Shown here piece after piece: positions 52,071 to 59,229 of a DNA stretch of 64,000 bases. The notes under the pieces are model-generated. The model ran no database searches, was not told the DNA's origin, and worked only from the letters and a program-made list of their open reading frames with translations. The DNA lies in contig NZ_CP051155.1 in assembly GCF_012277275.1 (NCBI RefSeq), positions 2,728,001 to 2,792,000 of the forward strand, written 5' to 3'. The stretch comes from Gephyromycinifex aptenodytis (GTDB lineage Bacteria > Actinomycetota > Actinomycetes > Actinomycetales > Dermatophilaceae). Positions within the stretch are counted from its first letter, which is position 1. The number at the start of each line of letters is the position of its first letter. Both the position numbers and the translations under genes were made by a program.

Positions 52071-54395
52071 TTACCGGGACAAAACGGGCATTCGGGCGGC
52101 GCTCTGATCGGATTCGGCTGCGACGGAAGCAAGTACGAGCTTCAACAGGGCCACCGCGCCGGCCTTGTCCAGCGGTTCGTTGCCGTTGCCGCATTTGGGG
52201 GAGTGGACGCACGATGGGCAGCCCGCCTCGCACGGGCACGCCTGGATCGCGGCGCAGGTGCTGGCCAACCAGGCGGTTGCCTCCTCGAAGCCTCGGCGGG
52301 CGAAACCGGCGCCACCGGGATGCCCGTCATAGACAAGAATCGTGGGTAGAGCGGTGCGCGGATGGCACGGCGTGGACACCCCGCCGATATCCCACCGGTC
52401 GGCGCTGGCGAGCAGGGGGAGCATGCCGATAGCGGCGTGCTCGGCCGCGTGCAGGGCCCCGGGGAGGCTCCCCTGGTCGATACCGGCGGCCTCAAGAGCC
52501 TCCGGCAAGATTGTCCACCAGACCCCGGTGGTGTTCAGGACGCGTTCGGGCAGGTCGAGAGGGTGGTTGCCGATGACCTCCCCGGAGGGCAGCCGGCGCA
52601 GGAACGATGTGACCTGGCTACGCACCGCCACCGTCCCGTAAGAGATGGTGACGGGCCCGTAACTCAGGTGCTGTTGTTCCTCGAGCGGATCGAAGGCGCT
52701 CGTAGCGCGGGCCTGGGTGCTCCAGCCCGGATCTTCCACCACCACGTGCGCGACGTGATCCTCCAGGTCCAGATGGGTCACGACATGGGAGCGGCCCTGA
52801 TGGAGGTAGACCGCTCCGGTGTGCACCGAGGCGTCGGCGCGCGCACCATCGACGGTGCCCAGCACCCGTCCGGTCCCTTCCTCGACAATGCGGACCAGCG
52901 CCCCGCCCCCGCGCAGCCAGATGTGTTCCGTGGGCCGTTCCTGACGGGTCCAGTACCAGCCTGTCGGGCGGCGCCGCAGCAACCCTTGAGCTGTCAGGAC
53001 CTCCAATAGCGGCATGGTCGAGGGGCCGAAGACGGCCTCGTCCGCGCGGGTCAGGGGGATCTCGGCCGCGGCGGCTGCCAGGTGGGGGCCGAGCACATGG
53101 GGGTTGTCCGGGTCCAGAACCGGCGCCTCGACGGGGCGTTCGAGGATGGCGGCCGGGTGGTGGACCAGGTAGGTGTCCAGCGGGTTCTCATCGGCCACGA
53201 ACAGCAGCAGGCTGTCACGTCCGGTGCGCCCGGCCCGCCCGGCCCGCTGCCATAACGAGGCGACGGTCCCGGGCCAGCCGGCCAGGATCACCGCGTCCAA
53301 CCCGCTGATGTCGATGCCGAGTTCCAGGGCGCTGGTGGTCGCCAGACCGGTCAGTTTTCCGCTGCGCAGGTCTGCCTCCAGAACTCGGCGTTCCTCTGGC
53401 AGATAACCGCCCCGGTAGGCGGCAACGCGGTTCGCGTCCTGCGGCCGGTGCTGGGCCAGGGCCTCGCGCGCCGTTTCGGCCACCACCTCCACGCCCAGCC
53501 GAGACCGGGCGAAGACTGCCGTCTGAACGTCGGCCTGGACGAGGTCGGCCAAGAGTTCGCCGCAGTGGGTGAGGGTGGAGCGCCGGGTCTGGTCCGGGTC
53601 TTCGGGTGCGGTGTCCAGCAGTGCAACGGTCATCCCAGGTCGCGGTGAGGCGTCCTGGTCCACCACGGCGACCGGCGCGCCGAGCAGTCGGCTCGCATGG
53701 GCTCCCGGCGAAGCCACGGTGGCCGAAGCGAATGCAGCGACGGGCTCAGCCCGATGGTGGGCCGCGACCCGGTTGAAGCGCCGCAGTACAGCCGCGACAT
53801 GCGAGCCGAACACCCCGCGATAGGTGTGGCACTCATCGACGATGAGGTAGGCGAGCCCACGTAGAAAGCGCGACCAATGCGCGTGCCCGGGCAGGATGGC
53901 GTGGTGCAGCATGTCGGGATTGGTCAAGACGACGTTGGCATGTCGTCGGATCCAGGCACGCTCATCGGTGGGGGTGTCACCGTCGTAGACAGCCGCCCGC
54001 ACCCCGGGTAGCCCGAGCGCTTCCAGGTGGGCGAGCTGGTCGGCGGCCAAGGCCTTGGTCGGGGCGATGTATAACACGGTCGCCTCCCGAAGCTGCCCGC
54101 GCATTACTGCATCCAACGCGGGCAGCCAGAACGCCAGCGACTTACCAGAAGCGGTTCCAGTGGCCAGTACGCAGTGTTGTCCGTCGTGTAACAGTGCGGC
54201 CGCCTGCTGCTGGTGCTGCCACAGCGAGGTGATTCCCTGATCCGCCAGCACCTGCGTCAACCGCGGGTCGACCCAAGCCGGCATTGCGGCCCGCCGGCAG
54301 GCCCGCGCGGGCAGCCTGCGGACGTGCGCCACCGTGGGGCGCCTCGTGCTCGCTGCCCATGCGTCGAGCAGCGCAGTCGGGTCGAAGGAAGTCAT
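52071..54395 (-). CDS. DEAD/DEAH-box helicase with C-terminal zinc-binding DUF1998 domain (MrfA/Rv3649 type)
   Basis: A 774-residue superfamily 2 helicase. Motif I is ATGTASGKS, motif II DECH, then SATV; the second RecA domain has TSALELGIDI and QRAGRAGRTGRDS. The C-terminal DUF1998 region ends in four cysteines (CPCEAGCPSCVHSPKCGNGN), as in Bacillus MrfA, a repair helicase for mitomycin-type damage; the nuclease partner MrfB is not in the window. ATG 54395 is chosen; TAGCGT eight bases upstream suggests a nearly leaderless message. Confidence 0.92.
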   Translation of the reverse strand: MTSFDPTALLDAWAASTRRPTVAHVRRLPARACRRAAMPAWVDPRLTQVLADQGITSLWQHQQQAAALLHDGQHCVLATGTASGKSLAFWLPALDAVMRGQLREATVLYIAPTKALAADQLAHLEALGLPGVRAAVYDGDTPTDERAWIRRHANVVLTNPDMLHHAILPGHAHWSRFLRGLAYLIVDECHTYRGVFGSHVAAVLRRFNRVAAHHRAEPVAAFASATVASPGAHASRLLGAPVAVVDQDASPRPGMTVALLDTAPEDPDQTRRSTLTHCGELLADLVQADVQTAVFARSRLGVEVVAETAREALAQHRPQDANRVAAYRGGYLPEERRVLEADLRSGKLTGLATTSALELGIDISGLDAVILAGWPGTVASLWQRAGRAGRTGRDSLLLFVADENPLDTYLVHHPAAILERPVEAPVLDPDNPHVLGPHLAAAAAEIPLTRADEAVFGPSTMPLLEVLTAQGLLRRRPTGWYWTRQERPTEHIWLRGGGALVRIVEEGTGRVLGTVDGARADASVHTGAVYLHQGRSHVVTHLDLEDHVAHVVVEDPGWSTQARATSAFDPLEEQQHLSYGPVTISYGTVAVRSQVTSFLRRLPSGEVIGNHPLDLPERVLNTTGVWWTILPEALEAAGIDQGSLPGALHAAEHAAIGMLPLLASADRWDIGGVSTPCHPRTALPTILVYDGHPGGAGFARRGFEEATAWLASTCAAIQACPCEAGCPSCVHSPKCGNGNEPLDKAGAVALLKLVLASVAAESDQSAARMPVLSR

Positions 54396-54555
54396 CACTG
54401 CAGACGCTACGCGGCAGCGGTGACAGGGGTTCAGTGCTGGCTGCTGTCGCCACCGGGCGCCCGGTTGGGATGAGCGGGCAGAAGTCAGGTGCCAGACGGG
54501 CGGGCGCACTGGCCAGGGCGATTCACCGGGGCGCGACAGTTCGCACCCGGGGCAC

Positions 54556-54561
54556 TAGAGT
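54556..54561 (+). promoter_or_regulatory. -10 hexamer for the STAS gene
   Basis: TAGAGT is 25 bases before the ATG at 54587, with AAGGGGG in the leader. Confidence 0.45.
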
Positions 54562-54586
54562 GGGCACCCGACCCGAAGGGGGATCG

Positions 54587-54958
54587 ATGACCGATCTGGA
54601 CGTGACAAGCCATATCGACAACGGCACCACCGTCGTCGAGGTCAGCGGTGATGTCGATGTCTATTCGGCGGCCGTCCTGCGCGACGGGCTGGACCGGCTC
54701 ATCGGCGCTGGGCGGACCCACTTTGTGCTTGACCTGGATGGCGTGACCTTCCTGGACTCCACCGGGATCGGTGTGCTTGTCGGCAGGCTGCGCCGGGTCC
54801 GGCTACAAGAAGGCAGCATCCACGTGGCGTGCTCGGTGCCCAAGATCCTGCGTGTCTTCTCGATCACCGGTCTGGACCAGGTATTTCCCCTGCATGAGAA
54901 CGCCCCAGCCGCCATCGATGCGTGCCGGGCAGAGATGCAGCAGTCCGCGCCGGAGTGA
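54587..54958 (+). CDS. STAS-domain anti-sigma factor antagonist
   Basis: A 123-residue single STAS domain like SpoIIAA/RsbV. The phosphorylatable serine is in FLDSTGIGVLVG (near residue 57). Such proteins bind and remove an anti-sigma kinase (RsbW/SpoIIAB type) from a SigB/SigF-like sigma factor. The sigma gene lies 220 bases downstream, but no anti-sigma kinase gene lies between or near them, so the cognate kinase must be elsewhere. AAGGGGG lies four bases before the ATG. Confidence 0.93.
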   Translation: MTDLDVTSHIDNGTTVVEVSGDVDVYSAAVLRDGLDRLIGAGRTHFVLDLDGVTFLDSTGIGVLVGRLRRVRLQEGSIHVACSVPKILRVFSITGLDQVFPLHENAPAAIDACRAEMQQSAPE

Positions 54959-54965
54959 GTTCGAT

Positions 54966-54989
54966 GCCCCGGACTAGCCAGTTCCGGGC
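54966..54989 (+). terminator. Weak hairpin after the STAS gene
   Basis: GCCCCGGA / TCCGGGC (7 bp with one bulge) lies eight bases after the stop codon; an AAAAAGTTTT stretch follows shortly after. Confidence 0.35.
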
Positions 54990-55064
54990 CCCCGGTCAAA
55001 AAGTTTTCCGCTCTCGGGAACACGATCCGTTAAGTCTGCGTTGGGCGAGGTGACTGACTGGTAT

Positions 55065-55088
55065 GTATGCGCCCTTGCGGGTGCGTAC
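55065..55088. other. Inverted repeat upstream of the sigma factor gene
   Basis: GTATGCGCCC and GGGTGCGTAC pair over 10 bp (two wobble pairs if RNA) around TTGC, about 95 bases upstream of the sigma factor ATG. It may be an operator or a leader hairpin. Confidence 0.35.
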
Positions 55089-55181
55089 AGGCGGCAGTTA
55101 CCTTCAGAGAGTGGTCCAGCCAGGGCGCCACTGTCTCCATCTGAGCGTCTGTAGACCTTCGGGTGACAGGAGAAAAGCGGC

Positions 55182-56081
55182 ATGGGCCTTGGTCAGAGCT
55201 CTTCCAGCGTGCGCACGCGATCGCAAACCCTGGGTTCGTCACCAGATCGCAATTGCGTAGCCGACGATGCGTCGTCCGGTCCGCCCGCTAGTGAGAGCGC
55301 CCCGGTCAGCCGGGAGGAACGCACCGAAGAACTGATGATCAAGGCGGCTGCTCTTGCCCATGACGTTGCCGCGCAACAGGCCTGCCTCGATGATGTCGTA
55401 CTGCTGAACGCCCCGGTCGCTGAGGCCATCGCCAATCGCTATGCCTCGCGAGGCTTGGAATCCGATGACCTGGTCCAGGTGGCCTACCTCGGGTTGGTGA
55501 AAGCGGTCCAGGGCTACCGGGTGGGTGAAGGTCCCGGCTTCTTGGCCTACGCCGTGCCGACCATCTCGGGGGAGATCAAGCGCCACTTCCGCGACTTCGG
55601 TTGGATGGTGCGACCCCCGCGCCGCATCCAGGAGTTGCGTAGCGCGGTCGTGTCCTCATCCGCCGAACTTCAGCAGGCCCAGGGACGCCCCCCGACGCCG
55701 AGCGAGGTCGCCGCCAGTCTCGGTATCGACGTGGCGGACTTGGCCGAGGCCGAGATGGCGCGGGGCTGCTACACCGCCTTGTCATTGGACGCGCCCACCC
55801 ACGACGAAGGTTCGCCCGCGCTGGGCGAGATGATCGTGGACGAGAACGACCCGTTCGGGCACATCGACAACATGGAGTTCCTCCGCCCGGCACTGGCCGC
55901 ACTGAGCGAGCGGGACCGGCGAATCCTGCTGCTTCGGTTCGCGCGAGGAATGACCCAGGAGCAGATCGGCCACGAGATCGGTGTCAGCCAGATGCAGGTA
56001 TCTCGCTTGCTGACGCGCATCCTCGACGGGCTACGTGAGCAGCTTGCCGATGAAGGCTTTGTCAGGGCAGGCGCGCGCTGA
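55182..56081 (+). CDS. SigB/SigF/SigG-family RNA polymerase sigma factor
   Basis: A 299-residue group 3 sigma factor. Region 2 has LVQVAYLGLVKAVQGY and TISGEIKRHFRD; region 3 PTPSEVAASLGI; region 4 ends with EQIGHEIGVSQMQVSRLLTRIL. The N-terminal 60 residues are a disordered extension. It would direct a general stress or developmental regulon, under partner-switching control suggested by the STAS gene just upstream. GGAG lies nine bases before the ATG. The upstream region has an imperfect inverted repeat at 55065-55088. Flagellar FliA-type sigma factors are relatives, but the region 4 wording fits SigF better. Confidence 0.93.
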   Translation: MGLGQSSSSVRTRSQTLGSSPDRNCVADDASSGPPASESAPVSREERTEELMIKAAALAHDVAAQQACLDDVVLLNAPVAEAIANRYASRGLESDDLVQVAYLGLVKAVQGYRVGEGPGFLAYAVPTISGEIKRHFRDFGWMVRPPRRIQELRSAVVSSSAELQQAQGRPPTPSEVAASLGIDVADLAEAEMARGCYTALSLDAPTHDEGSPALGEMIVDENDPFGHIDNMEFLRPALAALSERDRRILLLRFARGMTQEQIGHEIGVSQMQVSRLLTRILDGLREQLADEGFVRAGAR

Positions 56082-56137
56082 ACTGGCCGAGGCGTGAAGA
56101 CAGCGGAAAACCGGGGAGCGTCGCGTGAGTTAGGCTG

Positions 56138-56159
56138 ACGGGCGGGCTAATTTGCCCGT
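56138..56159 (+). terminator. Hairpin after the sigma factor gene
   Basis: ACGGGC/GCCCGT with a 10-nt loop, followed by TCTGTC. A TAGGCT hexamer at 56131-56136 just before it may be the -10 of the next gene, so the hairpin may instead sit at the start of that transcript. Confidence 0.35.
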
Positions 56160-56209
56160 TCTGTCGCCTTCGCGCAGCGCTCGTCCGATCAGCATGCCTA
56201 GGGGTTTTC

Positions 56210-56932
56210 ATGGACGTTAAGGGCCCGGGCGCGCTCGTACCCTCAGCGGTCGACTTCGCGGAAGCCGCCCGACGGATGCGCCAACCAAACCTGCAGGCGA
56301 CTGCACGACAGGCTTGCCGCTCGGCGCAAGAACTGCTCGGCTGCCCCGATGCGGTGATCTGCGTGCACCCGCGCAATGGCGAGGCTGACCCGTGGATCGG
56401 GGTTGGGGAACGAGCGCACAGGCTCACGCTCCTGCAGGTGGAATGCCACGACGGACCCCACGTGGGCGCGACTGAAGAGCAGACGGTCGTCATCGACGAT
56501 GTGGCCGGGGAATCGAGATGGCCGCTGTGGTCGGCCCAGGCTGCCGCCCTGGGAGTTGCCAGCTATGCCTCCGTCCTCATCGGTGAGCGTCGTTCCCACT
56601 CAGTGTGGTTGGACCTGTACAGCGACGAACCCGGCTATTTCACCGCCCAACGAATGGAGCACGCCGGCGCTCTCGTGCTGCACGTGGCCTCGGCTTTGGA
56701 GGCTGCGTACACCGAAGAGGGGCTTCGGGATGCGGTGGAAGGGCGTCATCTCATCGGCGTCGCCCAGGGGCGTCTCATACAGCGCTACGGGCTCGAGATC
56801 GAACAGGCCTTCGCAGTGCTCAAGCGCTACTCCCAGGACAAGAACGTCAAGCTGCGGGTGCTGGCCCGGCACGTCGCCGAGACCGGAGAGCTTCCGGTGG
56901 AGAACGAGGATGGCTCCACTGCGCTCTCGTAG
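56210..56932 (+). CDS. GAF-ANTAR antitermination regulator
   Basis: A 240-residue protein: a GAF-like sensory domain (about 20-165) followed by a C-terminal ANTAR domain (LRDAVEGRHLIGVAQGRLIQRYG ... AFAVLKRYSQDKN; I recognise the A-x-G-x-L-x2-R core and the final LKRYSQ). ANTAR proteins bind paired hexaloop hairpins in nascent RNA and prevent termination. The ligand of the GAF part is unknown. AGGGG lies five bases before the ATG. It follows the SigF-type gene, which suggests a role in the stress response; its RNA targets are not visible here. Confidence 0.9.
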   Translation: MDVKGPGALVPSAVDFAEAARRMRQPNLQATARQACRSAQELLGCPDAVICVHPRNGEADPWIGVGERAHRLTLLQVECHDGPHVGATEEQTVVIDDVAGESRWPLWSAQAAALGVASYASVLIGERRSHSVWLDLYSDEPGYFTAQRMEHAGALVLHVASALEAAYTEEGLRDAVEGRHLIGVAQGRLIQRYGLEIEQAFAVLKRYSQDKNVKLRVLARHVAETGELPVENEDGSTALS

Positions 56933-56935
56933 GCT
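56930..56935 (+). promoter_or_regulatory. -10 hexamer for leaderless AIM24 gene
   Basis: TAGGCT overlaps the stop codon of the ANTAR gene and lies six bases before the ATG at 56942. Confidence 0.55.
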
Positions 56936-56941
56936 GACCAC

Positions 56942-57658
56942 ATGAGAAGCGCGCTATTCGAAGAAGGGAACCTCGAGGTCTCCGGGGGGAGGTTCTCGCT
57001 GCAGAACCCGCAGATGCTGCGGGTGGCGCTCGGTGAGGACGTGCTGGCGGTCAAAGGATCGATGGTCGCCTACCAGGGGGCGGTGACTTTCGCGCACGAA
57101 AAGTCCGGAAGTATGGGGCGGCTGCTGAAGAAGGTCCTGACCAACGAAGACCTGCCGCTGATGCGATGCCAGGGACAGGGAGAGGTCTTCTTCGCTCACG
57201 AGGCGGGCCACGTCTATCTGGTGGAACTCGACGGAGACGGTCTGACGATCAACGGGCACAGCCTGCTTGCTTTCGATGCCGCCCTGGATTGGGACATCAA
57301 GCGGGTGCAGGGCGTGGGGATGTTCAGCGGGGGCCTGTTCAACACCGTGATCTCGGGACGCGGGGTGGTGGCGGTCAGTGCGATCGGCGCCCCGGTCGTG
57401 CTGGACACGAGCCAGCAGCCCACCTACGTCGACATCCAGTCCGCGGTGGGGTGGTCCTCTCACTTGCAGCCCCAGGTCGTCTCCAGCATGAATATGCGTT
57501 CGATGCTGCGTGGCGGCACCGGAGAAGCCTTCCAGTACGCCTTCCACGGGCCGGGGTTCGTGGTCGTTCAGCCCAGCGAAGGGCCCTCGCTCCCCAGCGC
57601 AGGTGCCGGCGGTTCGAACCGTTCCGGCGGCGGATTCCTCGAAAACCTCTTCGAGTGA
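56942..57658 (+). CDS. AIM24-family protein
   Basis: A 238-residue all-beta protein of the AIM24/TIM-barrel-like trypsin-domain family (relatives of mitochondrial Aim24 and of bacterial transcriptional regulator-like YgaC proteins). The repeated pattern of short strands with GxVFFAHEAGHVYLVEL and LTINGHSLLAFD is typical. A Gly/Ser-rich C-terminal tail ends in FLENLFE. The function in bacteria is unknown. The start follows a TANNNT hexamer. It overlaps the methyltransferase gene by four bases (GTGA). Confidence 0.85.
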   Translation: MRSALFEEGNLEVSGGRFSLQNPQMLRVALGEDVLAVKGSMVAYQGAVTFAHEKSGSMGRLLKKVLTNEDLPLMRCQGQGEVFFAHEAGHVYLVELDGDGLTINGHSLLAFDAALDWDIKRVQGVGMFSGGLFNTVISGRGVVAVSAIGAPVVLDTSQQPTYVDIQSAVGWSSHLQPQVVSSMNMRSMLRGGTGEAFQYAFHGPGFVVVQPSEGPSLPSAGAGGSNRSGGGFLENLFE

Positions 57659-59202
57659 GCCAGGCAGGCCGCGCCGGGGCGCTTCCGGCACTTCCCCCAC
57701 CTCCACAGGTGGCCGAGGAACTGGTTCGTGGGTTGCGCGCGGACCTGCACACGCTCGGGTTCACCGTCGAAGGACTGGCCGACCTGCTGGGTCCGGCGGC
57801 CTCGGCGGCTTTGCACCGAGACCAGCTTCTGCCGGCGCGGCGGGTCCTGGCGCGTTCCCAAGCGCCGCTGGCGGCGCTGGCTGCGCTGTTCGCACTCGGC
57901 GATCAGGTGCCTGCTGACCGTCTTGACGCCGCCTTGCCCCGGGTGGGTGCTGACGGCTTGCGCGAACTGGGACTCGTGCTGGACGCGGAGCGTGCCGGGT
58001 GCGTTCGCGCTGCCTGTGATCTGCACCCTTACGGCGATGAGGAACACACCTGGTGGGTGGCCTCCGATCTGGGCGAGCTCCTCACCGGCGCTGCCCTGGA
58101 CCCGGGGCACGTGCTGGGGGTGGGTGGGGCCTCGATGACGCTGGCGTCGTGGGCGCCGCGACCGCAGGTGGGGCGGGTCCTGGACCTGGGCACCGGGTGC
58201 GGGGTGCAGGCTTTGCACGCTTCGCGCCATGCCGAGCAGGTCGTGGTCACCGACGTCTCAACCCGGGCGCTGGCCTTTGCCCGGTTCAACGCCGCGATGG
58301 CCGGCCAGGTCTGGGATGTGCGAGCCGGTGACATGTTCGAACCGGTCGCTGGGGAACGCTTCGACCTCATCCTCAGCAACCCGCCGTTCGTGGTGACCCC
58401 ACGGACGGCCGGTCTTCCCACCTATGAGTACCGCGATGGCGGGCGAGTGGGGGACGCCCTCGTGCAGGAGCTGGTGGCCTGCGTCGGGGACTACCTCGCG
58501 CCGGGCGGGATCGCCTGCTTCTTGGCCAACTGGGAGGTTGCGCCCGGCCAGGACTGGCGGCAGGTATGGGAATCCTGGCTGGCCGGAACCGAGCTCGACG
58601 CCTACGTGATTCAGCGGGAGATGCAGGACGTCGCTGAGTACGCCGAGATGTGGTCCCGGGACAGCGGCCAACTCCAGGGCGTAGACGGCGAACGGTGGTA
58701 CTCCGCCTGGCTGGATGATTTCGAGGCACGCGGGGTGGAACGGGTCGGCTTCGGCGTCGTGGTGCTCGCCGCGCCGAGCCGTCCCCGCGCCGTCTGGCAA
58801 GACCTGGTGGAGGCCACGGGGCCGGTGGCGGCACCGATGGGTCCCTCGATCCTGGCCGCCATGCGCGCCCGCACCTGGCTGGCCGAGCACGACCAGGACG
58901 CGCTGCTGCAGGCGCGATGGAGTCTCGCCCCCGACGTCACCGAGGAAAGGCACAGTCGCCCTGGCGCTGCGGACCCCACGATGATCCTGTTGCGCCAAGG
59001 TTGCGGGTTAGGTCGCACGGTCCGGCTCGACACCGTCAGCGCCGCTTTCGTCAGCGTGTGCGACGGGGAGCTGAGCGCCCGTTCGGCCCTGGTCGCCATC
59101 GCCGCGCTGCTGGATCTGGATGCCGAAGCGGTGATCCAGGATGTGTACCCGACGCTGCGCGGCCTGGTAGCCGACGGCTTTCTCACGTTGAGTACCGGAT
59201 AG
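57655..59202 (+). CDS. Class I SAM-dependent methyltransferase (HemK/RsmC-like) with N- and C-terminal extensions
   Basis: A 515-residue protein. The central Rossmann domain has VLDLGTGCGVQAL (SAM site, near 180) and LILSNPPFVV, the NPPF/Y motif of enzymes that methylate amide or exocyclic amino nitrogen in proteins (release factors) or RNA/DNA bases. Extra domains of about 165 residues before and 200 after it are shared by an actinobacterial family found upstream of topA. The GTG at 57655 overlaps the AIM24 stop. The target is unknown; rRNA or release factor are both possible. Confidence 0.87.
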   Translation: MSQAGRAGALPALPPPPQVAEELVRGLRADLHTLGFTVEGLADLLGPAASAALHRDQLLPARRVLARSQAPLAALAALFALGDQVPADRLDAALPRVGADGLRELGLVLDAERAGCVRAACDLHPYGDEEHTWWVASDLGELLTGAALDPGHVLGVGGASMTLASWAPRPQVGRVLDLGTGCGVQALHASRHAEQVVVTDVSTRALAFARFNAAMAGQVWDVRAGDMFEPVAGERFDLILSNPPFVVTPRTAGLPTYEYRDGGRVGDALVQELVACVGDYLAPGGIACFLANWEVAPGQDWRQVWESWLAGTELDAYVIQREMQDVAEYAEMWSRDSGQLQGVDGERWYSAWLDDFEARGVERVGFGVVVLAAPSRPRAVWQDLVEATGPVAAPMGPSILAAMRARTWLAEHDQDALLQARWSLAPDVTEERHSRPGAADPTMILLRQGCGLGRTVRLDTVSAAFVSVCDGELSARSALVAIAALLDLDAEAVIQDVYPTLRGLVADGFLTLSTG

Positions 59203-59229
59203 GTCGAAGCGTCCCCGAGGCGTTACCGT

